The position numbers were made by a program, and so were the translations under genes. Below, in pieces: positions 35,758-44,031 of a DNA stretch of 64,000 nt. How positions within the stretch are numbered: position 1 is the first letter of the stretch; every line of letters begins with the position of its first letter. This stretch comes from JALJPB01 sp034111045 (GTDB lineage Bacteria > Pseudomonadota > Gammaproteobacteria > Enterobacterales > Alteromonadaceae): the NCBI GenBank assembly GCA_034111045.1, contig JAWUYA010000033.1, positions 45,842 to 109,841 of the forward strand, in the 5' to 3' direction. Under the pieces are notes generated by a model. That model did no database searches. It worked only from the letters and a program-made list of their open reading frames with translations, and was not told where the DNA came from.

Positions 35758-35855
35758 AAAGGGGTCAGGTACACTTTAATTAAGTTACATTATACTTGAA
35801 GCCATTTGCATAATAAGGATGTTATTTATGGCTCGCGTACCAAGAATTGATTTAT
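35758..35855 (+). mobile_element. Relic of a Y1-type (REP-associated) transposase gene start
   Basis: AAAGGGGTCAGGTACACTTT, then an AT-rich gap and an ATG followed by GCTCGCGTACCAAGAATTGA, encoding MARVPRIDL, match my memory of the 5' end of REP-associated tyrosine transposase genes in marine gammaproteobacteria. The matching stops after about nine residues. No 3' part or flanking repeats were found. It suggests an earlier insertion near the break point of the his operon. Confidence 0.45.
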
Positions 35856-36124
35856 TCAGCAAGATTAAACATCTTACATTCACATGCAAAAATCAGCTAT
35901 TGTCAGTCAATTCAATATATAAACCCTCTTCATTAAAAAGAATAAAGTTAAACTTTAGAGCATTTCATTGGTTACAATTTTTTTCACTTAGTGCATAATA
36001 TTAAAAACTATTGAAAGCCCAGTATATCTAGGTATACACAGGTTGTTAACGATAAGAATTAACTCGCAATGAAGGTTATAAATAACATATTATATTTTAA
36101 AATATTCATCGAAGTAGGTGAACA

Positions 36125-36913
36125 ATGCTAGCAAAACGTATAATTCCTTGTTTAGATGTTAAAGATGGCAAAGTGGTCAAGGGGATTCAATTTCGTAACC
36201 ATGAAATTATTGGTGATATAGTGCCTCTTGCCCAGCGTTACGCCGAAGCGGGTGCTGATGAACTGGTTTTTTACGACATTACCGCTAGCGCAGACGGCCG
36301 TGTTGTTGATAAAAGCTGGGTTAGCCGTATTGCCGAGGTGATAGACATTCCCTTTTGTGTTGCAGGGGGTATAAAAAGCGAAGCCGATGCCAAAGAAATA
36401 CTTACCATGGGCGCTGATAAAATCAGTATTAACTCCCCTGCACTGCAAGACCCGTCATTAATCACGCGTTTAGCGGATGTTTTTGGTCAGCAATGTATAG
36501 TGATAGGCATTGACAGCTTTTTTGATAAACAAACCCATCAATATCAAGTGTATCAATTTACTGGCGATGAAACTCGTACTCAAAAAACAGCATGGAATAC
36601 CTTTGATTGGATAAAAGAAGTTCAACGTCGTGGCGCCGGTGAAATTGTTTTAAACTGTATGAACCAAGACGGTGTTCGCCAAGGTTATGATATTACACAA
36701 TTGAAAAAAGCTCGTGCTATTTGCCATTTACCATTAATTGCTTCAGGTGGCGCAGGTGAAATGGTGCATTTTAAAAATGTTTATCAGCAATGTGATGTTG
36801 ATGGCGCATTAGCTGCCAGTGTATTTCATAAAGAAATAATCAAAATTGTTGATCTAAAAAATTACTTAGTCAGCAAAAGCTTCGAGCCAAAAATAGAGAT
36901 CAGATTATGTTAG
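36125..36913 (+). CDS. hisF: Imidazole glycerol phosphate synthase, cyclase subunit
   Basis: HisF is the (beta-alpha)8 cyclase that joins PRFAR with ammonia from HisH to give IGP and AICAR. LAKRIIPCLDVKDGKVVKG with catalytic Asp, VAGGIKSEADA, and NCMNQDGVRQGYD with the second catalytic Asp are present. The 262 residues are slightly longer than usual (256-258). Here the gene is 12.7 kb from hisA, with the sigma/photolyase island between. It ends with a 7-base overlap with hisIE. Confidence 0.96.
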   Translation: MLAKRIIPCLDVKDGKVVKGIQFRNHEIIGDIVPLAQRYAEAGADELVFYDITASADGRVVDKSWVSRIAEVIDIPFCVAGGIKSEADAKEILTMGADKISINSPALQDPSLITRLADVFGQQCIVIGIDSFFDKQTHQYQVYQFTGDETRTQKTAWNTFDWIKEVQRRGAGEIVLNCMNQDGVRQGYDITQLKKARAICHLPLIASGGAGEMVHFKNVYQQCDVDGALAASVFHKEIIKIVDLKNYLVSKSFEPKIEIRLC

Positions 36914-37527
36914 TCACTACCGAAAATATCAGCCAATTAGCTTGGCAAAAGATGGATGATTCGATCCCCGCTATTATTCAACACCAAGATACCGGCGCAA
37001 TATTAATGCAAGGTTATATGAGTCAAGCCTCTTTAGCCGCAACATTAAACTCTGGCCAAGCCACATTTTTTAGCCGCTCAAAAAAAGCGCTGTGGTTAAA
37101 AGGTGAAACCTCTGGCAACTTTTTAAATGTTAGCCAAGTACTCACCGATTGTGACCAAGACAGTTTATTAATTGCTTGTCGCCCCATTGGTCCGAGTTGT
37201 CATTTAGGCACTGAGTCTTGTTTTCCAGAACACGCATTAAGCCAGCAAAACTTTTTAAGTCATTTAGAGCAAGTGATCGCTAGCAAAAGAAATGAATCGC
37301 CAGAAACCAGCTACACCGCCAGTTTATTTGCTAAAGGCACAACTAAAATGGCCCAAAAAGTAGGTGAAGAAGGCGTTGAAGTGGCTTTGGCTGCTGTCGC
37401 AGAAACCAAAGAAGACTTACTAGGGGAATGTGCTGACCTGTTTTACCATACTTTGGTATTGCTTCAAGATAAAGACGTTGCCTTATCTGAGGTGATGGCT
37501 GTACTGCAAAAAAGACATAATACATAA
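36907..37527 (+). CDS. hisI: Bifunctional phosphoribosyl-AMP cyclohydrolase / phosphoribosyl-ATP pyrophosphatase
   Basis: HisIE does the second and third steps of histidine synthesis. The N-terminal HisI domain shows TGAILMQGYMSQASL, TFFSRSKKALWLKGETSGN and DCDQDSLL with the zinc/magnesium ligands. The C-terminal HisE domain has KMAQKVGEEGVEVALAA and DLFYHTLVLLQ. The length of 206 is typical. It overlaps hisF by 7 bases; together they form the downstream half of the split his pathway. Confidence 0.95.
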   Translation: MLVTTENISQLAWQKMDDSIPAIIQHQDTGAILMQGYMSQASLAATLNSGQATFFSRSKKALWLKGETSGNFLNVSQVLTDCDQDSLLIACRPIGPSCHLGTESCFPEHALSQQNFLSHLEQVIASKRNESPETSYTASLFAKGTTKMAQKVGEEGVEVALAAVAETKEDLLGECADLFYHTLVLLQDKDVALSEVMAVLQKRHNT

Positions 37528-37563
37528 TACATAGCGCTGCTGTGACCGAACGATAAATATAAA

Positions 37564-37627
37564 TACCCCCCTTCATTAACCTTTATGATTACCCCTTATA
37601 ATTAAAAAAGGGTGATGAAGGAGGGTA
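37564..37627. repeat. Nested inverted repeat after hisIE
   Basis: TACCCCCCTTCAT (37564-37576) pairs with ATGAAGGAGGGTA (37615-37627) with one mismatch. A second pair, TACCCCTT and AAAAAGGGT, lies inside. The long arms form a ~64-base palindrome 37 bases after the hisIE stop. No T-run follows, so it may act as an mRNA end-stabilising structure, or be a repetitive-element copy. Confidence 0.6.
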
Positions 37628-37738
37628 ATGAACTCAGTTTATGGTGCAAAATAAAACAAGATATAGGTATTACACAAAGTGAGCACCTGCATTAAAGAAA
37701 TGATATAACGTGAACTTTTCTCAACATTATTAATTTGC

Positions 37739-37999
37739 TTAGTCTTCTTTAGGTAATATTGTTATCCGTTTATAATATCTCGACATCAACTCATCGTTAA
37801 TACATGTTAACAAGTATGCGTTAACAGCGGCTTTAGAAATTTCGTCCTCTATCGCATAATTTTGACATAATCTTAAAAGGCTTATGACGTAATCTTCAGA
37901 CGCTTCGAGTAATTCAGGTTCAGCTTCTTCGCTATAAGCTAAGTTTGAAGATAGCGTGAATAACGTTACTAATGTTAGTAACAACAGTGTTTTTTTCAT
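37739..37999 (-). CDS. Small exported hypothetical protein
   Basis: The 86 residues begin with a signal peptide, MKKTLLLLTLVTLFTLSSNLAYS, cleaved after about residue 23. The short mature part has two Cys (LCQNYA and LTCINDEL) that could form a disulphide. Spacing and the flanking residues LLRLCQ and CINDELMSRYYKRI look like a helical hairpin. I do not recognise a family. It lies alone between hisIE and mgtE, on the minus strand. Confidence 0.65.
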   Translation of the reverse strand: MKKTLLLLTLVTLFTLSSNLAYSEEAEPELLEASEDYVISLLRLCQNYAIEDEISKAAVNAYLLTCINDELMSRYYKRITILPKED

Positions 38000-38272
38000 T
38001 TTTTTGTCTCCTAATAAAAAGTTAATTAACTATCTCAATAATAACTAAACCAATTTAGCGGCCTATCCCGTGATATTTGTTCATTAATTCAATTTTACAA
38101 AATAATGAGCCATGTTTTTCAAATTGGAAAGTAAATGATTTTTATTTTCTTAGTAAAAAAATTTATCAAACGGCGTGAATATTAAGCATCAGATAAATAG
38201 GCCATAATTGACTATAGTTGAGTTCGATAAACGACAATGGATATTATTATCTATGGCATTTTTTTATTTTTC

Positions 38273-39619
38273 TTACAATAATAATAACGTACCACATCCA
38301 AGAAAAGCGATAAAACCAAAGATATCAGTAACCGTTGTTAGGATAACAGCGCCTGATAATGCGGGGTCAATGTTGAATTTATTTAATAACCACGGCACCC
38401 AAACACCGGATAAAGAAGCAACAAGAATATTACCTAAAATTGCGATACAAATAGTAACGGATAACAACGGGTTGCCAAACCAGTAAAAGGTAATAATACC
38501 TATGACGGTTGACCATAATAGTCCATTGATTACGCCAACTTTTAATTCTTTTTTTACAATATCTTGCCTGTTAGCGTCGGTAATTTGTCCTAAAGCTAAG
38601 CCTCTGATGATTAATGTTAAGGTTTGGCTGCCTGAAATTCCGCCCATTGAAGCAACAACCGGCATTAGCACAGCTAAAGCCACAACTTGTTGCAAAGTTG
38701 CCTCAAATAATCCGATAAACCAAGAAGCTAAAAAAGCTGTGATCAAGTTAATGCCTAACCAAATAGCTCTGTTTTTACTGCTTAGCCAAACATTAGCAAA
38801 TAAATCTTCTTCATCGCTTAACCCTGCCGATTGTATTAATTGGTTATCTTTTTGCTGTTCTTTGAATTTATAGGCCGAGTGTAAATCTAAACGCCCCGTT
38901 AAGCAGCCATTGCCATCAATTATAGGTAAGGCAGATAGACCTGAAGAGATAACTTCATCTACCGCTTCTGCTATGTCTTTACTGGCAATAATCGCCAATA
39001 TGTCTTGATAAACGACATCAGATAAGGGTGTATTATCATCTAATATTAATAACTGACTGATGGCTATTGCACCTAATAATTTAGATTGATTATCAATCAC
39101 ATAAATGACGTTAGTTAACATTGATTGATTTTGTACACAAAATTTCTTTGCTGCTGATACTTTCAGTTTATGTGATATTTTAAGTTCATCAAAGCTTTGC
39201 CAGTGCCCCACTTCAATATCAGAATAATCTTGTGCCTTTTTAAAGTGCTCTTTTTGTTTAGCTGTCATTTTAGTTACAGCATATTCGATAAAGCGTTCAC
39301 TTAAACCTTCGGTCAGTTCAAGTAAGCTATTGGCATCTAAACGATCAAATAATGGCAGGCAGGCATCATCATCCATTTCATTTAATAACATCTGTCTAGA
39401 TTCATTCTTCATTGCTAGAAAAATATTTTGTTGATAGTCACTGCTAAATAATTCCCATAAACTCCAGCGGCGCTTAAGTGGGAAGGCTTCTAAAAAAATA
39501 GCAACCTGTTCAGGCAATAAGTCTCTTTCAATATCAGCAGCTACATCATTTAGCTGCAGGTCATTAGCAAGTAACGCTTCAGTTTTTTCAATATATTCGG
39601 TTAATAACTCTAAAGACAT
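38273..39619 (-). CDS. mgtE: MgtE-type magnesium transporter
   Basis: The protein has a cytoplasmic N-domain (to ~125), two CBS domains (~125-245, with SALPIIDGNGCLTGRLDL near 230) and five membrane helices at the C-terminus. SMGGISGSQTLTLIIRGLALGQI near 335-360 is the pore-helix signature (a GGNSGSQ variant). Members are channel-like Mg transporters gated by cytosolic Mg. ATG at 39619 has AGGA just upstream and is preferred over the GTG at 39643. Confidence 0.92.
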   Translation of the reverse strand: MSLELLTEYIEKTEALLANDLQLNDVAADIERDLLPEQVAIFLEAFPLKRRWSLWELFSSDYQQNIFLAMKNESRQMLLNEMDDDACLPLFDRLDANSLLELTEGLSERFIEYAVTKMTAKQKEHFKKAQDYSDIEVGHWQSFDELKISHKLKVSAAKKFCVQNQSMLTNVIYVIDNQSKLLGAIAISQLLILDDNTPLSDVVYQDILAIIASKDIAEAVDEVISSGLSALPIIDGNGCLTGRLDLHSAYKFKEQQKDNQLIQSAGLSDEEDLFANVWLSSKNRAIWLGINLITAFLASWFIGLFEATLQQVVALAVLMPVVASMGGISGSQTLTLIIRGLALGQITDANRQDIVKKELKVGVINGLLWSTVIGIITFYWFGNPLLSVTICIAILGNILVASLSGVWVPWLLNKFNIDPALSGAVILTTVTDIFGFIAFLGCGTLLLL

Positions 39620-39849
39620 TTGTTTTCCTAAGGTAATGTTCACTCTTTTTTTGGATAGATCTAATTAAAATTAAGCATGATATATTGAGTCATATTTAAC
39701 TATATAATTGCGTTATTCGCTAATAATTAATGTTAACTATTTTGAAATTACAGAAATTACACTCTAATGCGTTTCAACCACAAACACTTTCTATTTTTTA
39801 ACTTATTAAAATTACTGTATAGGCTTTAAAGTTGGGCATTACAAAACAA

Positions 39850-39884
39850 AAAAAACCTGAATAATTACTTATCCAGGTTTTTTT
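39850..39884 (-). terminator. Intrinsic terminator of the rpsP-rplS operon
   Basis: Plus-strand AAAAAACCTG and CAGGTTTTTTT (arms extended by ATAA/TTAT) form a hairpin flanked by A- and T-runs, so it can terminate either strand. It lies 38 bases after the rplS stop. Confidence 0.85.
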
Positions 39885-39921
39885 ATACGTTTTGCTTAAA
39901 GCAAATTGGTTTAAAAAGAGC

Positions 39922-40275
39922 TTATCTTTTTGCCAATTTTTCTTTAATACGTGCTTTACGGCCAGATAGCTCACGCAAGTAGTAAAGTTTAGCTTGACGT
40001 ACATCACCGCGACGCTTGACTGAAATTGAGTCAACAATAGGGCTATGTGTCTGGAATACACGCTCAACACCTACACCATTCGAAATTTTACGAACAGTGA
40101 AAGCAGAATGTAAGCCACGGTTTTTAATAGCTATAACAACGCCTTCGAACGCTTGTAAACGTTCTTTTTCGCCTTCAACTACTTTAACTTGAACAACTAC
40201 CGTATCACCTGGGGCGAAATCTGGTAAGTCTGTTTTTAATTGCTCTTGATTGAGCATATCAATAATTTTACTCAT
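39922..40275 (-). CDS. rplS: 50S ribosomal protein L19
   Basis: L19 is at the 30S-50S interface. The 117 residues are complete. The conserved stretches FAPGDTVVVQVKVVEGEKER, AFEGVVIAIKNRG, and TVRKISNGVGVERVFQTHSP are present, and it ends in RIKEKLA. It follows trmD by 19 bases and closes the rpsP-rimM-trmD-rplS operon, which ends at the terminator at 39850-39884. Confidence 0.98.
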   Translation of the reverse strand: MSKIIDMLNQEQLKTDLPDFAPGDTVVVQVKVVEGEKERLQAFEGVVIAIKNRGLHSAFTVRKISNGVGVERVFQTHSPIVDSISVKRRGDVRQAKLYYLRELSGRKARIKEKLAKR

Positions 40276-40294
40276 AATACCTTCTTCCTAGAGT

Positions 40295-41116
40295 TCACTG
40301 GCAATCAGCAAGTTTGTGCTTTTTACCACGTTTAATGGTACTAAGCATTTCTTCCTGCTCCGCAGTCAGAGCTAGGTTAGTTAATAATTCTGGTCGTCTA
40401 GTCCAGGTTCGTTCTAAAGACTTAAATTGACGCCATTGCCTTATATGTTCATGATTACCACTTAGTAGCACTTTAGGTACTAATTTTTCTTCATCAGAAG
40501 AAACTTCAAATACCTCTGGCCTAGTGTAATGTGGACAATCTAATAAACCGTTAGAAAACGAGTCTTCTTCAGCTGATTTTTTATGTCCTAATACACCGGG
40601 CACAAATCGTGCTACGGCATCGATTACATTCATCGCTGGCAGTTCCCCACCACTTAAAACGTAATCACCAACCGACCATTCTTCATCAATATCTGACTCA
40701 ATTAGTCGCTCGTCTATACCTTCATATCTTCCAGCAATAAATACTAGTCGATCATGTTGTGCTAATTCACGTACACCCGCTTGGTCCAATTTTCGCCCTT
40801 GAGGAGACAAATATATAACCTTTGCTTTCCCACCACCATTAAGAGAAATGTCAAGATCAGCAGCTTTACGCGCCTCAGCAATGGCATCTCGTAACGGTTG
40901 TACCATCATCAACATACCCGGACCACCACCATAAGGACGGTCATCAACGGTACGATGTCGATCATGAGTAAAGTCTCTTGGGTTCCACTTATGAAACTCA
41001 ATTAACCCGTTGCGGATCGCTCGGCCTGTCACCCCATATTCGGTAATAGCATCAAACATTTCAGGAAAGAGGCTTATTACCCCAATCCAAAGTTTGCATG
41101 ATTTATCGCTAATCAC
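40295..41116 (-). CDS. trmD: tRNA (guanine-N1)-methyltransferase
   Basis: TrmD methylates G37 of tRNAs with a G36, using SAM bound in a trefoil knot. WIGVISLFPEMFDAITEYGVTGRAI opens the domain, then DRPYGGGPGMLMMVQPL, and YLSPQGRKLDQ. GRYEGIDERLI and SVGDYVLSGGELPAM form the SAM/knot core. The start is uncertain: GTG 41116 is chosen since TTG 41119 directly abuts the rimM stop; an added ~9 residues before WIGV is unusual compared with E. coli. Confidence 0.95.
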   Translation of the reverse strand: MISDKSCKLWIGVISLFPEMFDAITEYGVTGRAIRNGLIEFHKWNPRDFTHDRHRTVDDRPYGGGPGMLMMVQPLRDAIAEARKAADLDISLNGGGKAKVIYLSPQGRKLDQAGVRELAQHDRLVFIAGRYEGIDERLIESDIDEEWSVGDYVLSGGELPAMNVIDAVARFVPGVLGHKKSAEEDSFSNGLLDCPHYTRPEVFEVSSDEEKLVPKVLLSGNHEHIRQWRQFKSLERTWTRRPELLTNLALTAEQEEMLSTIKRGKKHKLADCQ

Positions 41117-41119
41117 CAA

Positions 41120-41647
41120 TTAAAAACCTGGGTCCCAGTCAACACAAATATGTTTAGTGTGTGCATCTACCGAAATAATAACTTGTTCAAAAAGATAAGG
41201 AATTAACCGCTCTTTCTTACTAAAACCATCATTCGGATTAGCTTTTACAACCAATATATCGTTAGCGCCAGTTTCCATCATTTCAGATACTGTACCAAGG
41301 TCGTAACCATTGGTAGTAACAACGCTCATGCCAATTAAGTCGCGCCAATAAAATTCCCCTTCGGGTAATTCTGGTAGTACGGCTTCGCTAACAAGTATTT
41401 CTGAGCCAACTAATGCTTGCGCATCATCTCGATCATCTAAACCAGCAGCTTTAACAATTAAACCTTTGTTATGTTTGCGCCAATCGGTAATTTCTACTGA
41501 TTGTGTTTTATTTCCTAATTTTAAAGACCAAGGAAAATAGTCTAGTATTGCTTCAGTTTCACCAGTAAATGAATGAATTTTCAACCAGCCTTTGACTCCA
41601 TAAACAGCGCCTATTTTGCCTAGGATGATTTTTGTTTCTTCGCTCAC
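41120..41647 (-). CDS. rimM: 16S rRNA processing protein RimM
   Basis: RimM assists 30S subunit assembly, binding S19 through its PRC-barrel half. The N-terminal domain carries LGKIGAVYGVKGWLKIHSFT. The middle GEFYWRDLIGMSVVTTNGYDLG begins the PRC barrel, and the last residues are HICVDWDPGF. The GTG start at 41647 has AAGGAG upstream. It lies 29 bases after rpsP and its stop touches trmD. Confidence 0.95.
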   Translation of the reverse strand: MSEETKIILGKIGAVYGVKGWLKIHSFTGETEAILDYFPWSLKLGNKTQSVEITDWRKHNKGLIVKAAGLDDRDDAQALVGSEILVSEAVLPELPEGEFYWRDLIGMSVVTTNGYDLGTVSEMMETGANDILVVKANPNDGFSKKERLIPYLFEQVIISVDAHTKHICVDWDPGF

Positions 41648-41676
41648 TAAATACTCCTTCTACAACTACTAAGTAA

Positions 41677-41925
41677 TTAAGCTGCTACTTGCGCATCTTT
41701 AACTAACTTAGCCACACGATCAGATAACGTCGCACCTTGACCAACCCAATGGGTTATACGGTCTAAGTCTAAGCGTAATTTTTCAGCTTGACCTTGTGCT
41801 GTTGGGTTGAAGAAACCAATTCTCTCGATGAAACGACCATCGCGAGAATTACGGCTATCTGCAACAACAACCTGATAGAATGGACGCTTTTTAGCGCCGC
41901 CACGAGCTAAACGAATGGTAACCAT
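41677..41925 (-). CDS. rpsP: 30S ribosomal protein S16
   Basis: S16 is a small 82-residue 30S protein. MVTIRLARGGAKKRPFYQVVVADSRNSRDGRFIERIGFFNP is unmistakable (quoted in parts: RLARGGAKKRPFYQ, then GRFIERIGFFNP). It is the first gene of its operon, with AGAGGA before the ATG. The 507-base region upstream should carry the promoter. Confidence 0.98.
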   Translation of the reverse strand: MVTIRLARGGAKKRPFYQVVVADSRNSRDGRFIERIGFFNPTAQGQAEKLRLDLDRITHWVGQGATLSDRVAKLVKDAQVAA

Positions 41926-42432
41926 ATCGTCCTCTATATAATTAATTGTTAAACGGATTTTCCAGACACTTCCATCACCTCAGTGAAAGAAAAGCTCGCG
42001 TATTTTACGCTTTCAGCAATAAATAGCAAGCAATACCTTACTTTAAGAGGTTAAACACTCATCCTTTTTCCTTGAGTAAAACAATGCGGCTAATTAATGC
42101 CTTTTGTAAGTGTGTTTTACCCAAAAGTGATATAAAAACAGTATGTTTTTTTGCTGAGGTCATCAATGGCAGAACTATATGGTACACCCTAAGGTTATAG
42201 ACTTGTCTAATGGTCTTCCTCAGTCAGTGATTATAACAAATAAAACGGTTGAAAATTAATTGAAAAATAGACCATTCTTTAGTTATATTTAAAGAAAACA
42301 TCAATATTCGAAAAAATGAAGTCAATTGGACTTTAATTTATCGGTCAATGAAGAGAAACAAGTACGTTCAGAAAATTAACCCATAAAAAAACGCTAAATA
42401 GCGTTTTTTTATTGTAAGATCTGCTGTTAAAA
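41926..42432. other. Intergenic region between rpsP and ffh
   Basis: No gene is supported here. It contains the rpsP operon promoter region (not placed confidently), a small inverted repeat GCGTATTTTACGC near 41998-42010, and the ffh terminator at 42384-42410. No repeats of note. Confidence 0.5.
42384..42410 (-). terminator. Intrinsic terminator after ffh
   Basis: AAAAAAACGCTA and TAGCGTTTTTTT form a symmetric hairpin with A- and T-runs on each side. It sits 22 bases after the ffh stop codon and can serve the minus strand. Confidence 0.88.
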
Positions 42433-43815
42433 TTAACGGCCAAACATGCCTCCGCCCATACCACCACCCGGTGGCATCATGCCTTGCATGCTACGCATCA
42501 TTTTTTTCATGCCGCCTTTACCTGACATTTTTTTCATCATTTTTTGCATTTGAGTAAACTGTTTTAATAACTTATTCACGTCTTGGATCTGGGTACCAGA
42601 ACCTGCGGCAATTCTACGTTTTCTTGAGCCTTTAATTACATCAGGTCTTTGACGTTCGCCACGGGTCATTGAATTAATAATGGCTTCCATTTGAACAGTT
42701 ACCTTATCATCCATCTGGTCTTTAATTTTATCTGAAATATTGCCCATCCCCGGCAACTTAGTCATCATTCCGGTCATCCCACCCATGCTTTTCATTTGTA
42801 CAAGTTGGTCACGAAAATCCTCTAAATCAAAACCTTTACCGCCTTTAACTTTAGCAGCAAGCTTAGCGGCTTGTTCTTTATCAACTTTTTGTTCAACTTC
42901 TTCAATAAGTGATAGTACATCACCCATACCTAGAATACGTGAAGCGATACGTTCAGGGTGAAAAGCTTCTAAAGCATCAGTTTTTTCACCTACACCCATA
43001 AATTTAATGGGCTTGCCAGTCACGTAACGAATTGATAGCGCGGCACCACCTCTAGCATCACCATCAGTTTTAGTTAATATAATCCCTGTTAAAGGTAATG
43101 CGTCTCCAAAAGCTTTAGCGGTATTGGCCGCATCTTGACCTGTCATTGCATCAACAGTGAATAGGGTTTCTATTGGATTGATGGCGCTGTGCAGCTCTTG
43201 AATTTCATTCATCATGCTTGCATCAACATGCAAACGACCGGCCGTATCAACGATCAATACATCGAAGAATTTTTTCTTAGCATGATCAATAGCAGCATGG
43301 GCTATATCAATTGGTTTTTGTTCAATAGTACTGGGAAAACACTCAACATTGACTTCTTCAGCTAAAGTTTGTAATTGCTTGATTGCTGCCGGTCGATAAA
43401 CATCAACACTAACAACTAACACTTTTTTCTTTTCACGTTCTGTTAAATATTTAGCTAACTTGGCAACAGAGGTTGTTTTACCAGCACCTTGTAAACCAGC
43501 CATTAAAACAATAGCAGGAGGGGTAGCTTTTAGATCCAAGCCCTCGTTGTGTTCGCCCATTGCACTTTCAAGTTCTGATTGTACAATTTTTACAAAAACT
43601 TGGCCTGGTGTTAAGCTTTTTGAAACATCGGTACCTACTGCTCGCTCTTTAACTTTGCCAATAAAGTCACGAATAACAGGTAAGGCAACATCGGCCTCAA
43701 GTAATGCCATGCGCACTTCACGCAAAGTTTCTTTAATATTGTCATCAGTTAAACGACCACGGCCACTGATATTTTTTAGCGTTTTAGTTAAACGCTCAGA
43801 TAAATTCTCAAACAT
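42433..43815 (-). CDS. ffh: Signal recognition particle protein Ffh
   Basis: Ffh is the SRP54 GTPase that, with 4.5S RNA, targets nascent membrane proteins to FtsY. The N domain (to ~85) is followed by the G domain with GLQGAGKTTSVAKLAKYL (P-loop), DTAGRLHVD and TKTDGDARGG. The M domain is Met-rich and ends in GGGMGGGMFGR. With 460 residues it is complete. It is followed by its own terminator. Confidence 0.97.
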   Translation of the reverse strand: MFENLSERLTKTLKNISGRGRLTDDNIKETLREVRMALLEADVALPVIRDFIGKVKERAVGTDVSKSLTPGQVFVKIVQSELESAMGEHNEGLDLKATPPAIVLMAGLQGAGKTTSVAKLAKYLTEREKKKVLVVSVDVYRPAAIKQLQTLAEEVNVECFPSTIEQKPIDIAHAAIDHAKKKFFDVLIVDTAGRLHVDASMMNEIQELHSAINPIETLFTVDAMTGQDAANTAKAFGDALPLTGIILTKTDGDARGGAALSIRYVTGKPIKFMGVGEKTDALEAFHPERIASRILGMGDVLSLIEEVEQKVDKEQAAKLAAKVKGGKGFDLEDFRDQLVQMKSMGGMTGMMTKLPGMGNISDKIKDQMDDKVTVQMEAIINSMTRGERQRPDVIKGSRKRRIAAGSGTQIQDVNKLLKQFTQMQKMMKKMSGKGGMKKMMRSMQGMMPPGGGMGGGMFGR

Positions 43816-44031
43816 GAAATACTCAAAAAGCGAAAATTAACGAAAAGTTCATCTATTATAACTGCCATACTCATAAGAGAAAGCATAAAATACCAACAAA
43901 GTGTTTTATTCAAGCATTTATTGTTAATAACGCACTAAATTTAGTCTTTTTATTTTATCAATCTTTAATAAATGCACTGAGTTTGTTAGGGTATTACCAT
44001 GGTATTAAATTTGTAAACGTAAGAAATATTA

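Larger units (their letters stand above)
35651..36124. other. Intergenic region with terminator and transposase relic
   Basis: These 474 bases between cfa and hisF hold a terminator-like hairpin (35664-35696) and a relic of a REP-associated tyrosine transposase start (from 35758). A 56-codon frame at 35828-35998 starts MARVPRIDL but then loses family resemblance, so I do not call it a gene. The hisF promoter should lie in the last ~120 bases; I could not place it confidently. Confidence 0.5.

Noticed and set aside
35828..35998. A 56-codon frame starting MARVPRIDL
   Set aside because: Only the first nine residues look like a transposase; the rest has no family resemblance, so it is treated as a relic.
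27271..36000. Search for further TGATCT/CGTATTAA promoters before phrB, the NTF2-like gene, cfa and hisF
   Set aside because: No second good match was found by eye; these genes are better explained as one operon from the sigma gene.
38208..38873. Plus-strand frames opposite mgtE (38208-38486 and 38502-38873)
   Set aside because: Antisense shadows of the MgtE coding sequence with no ribosome sites.
43460..43840. A 126-codon frame antisense to ffh
   Set aside because: It is a shadow of the strongly conserved ffh coding sequence.
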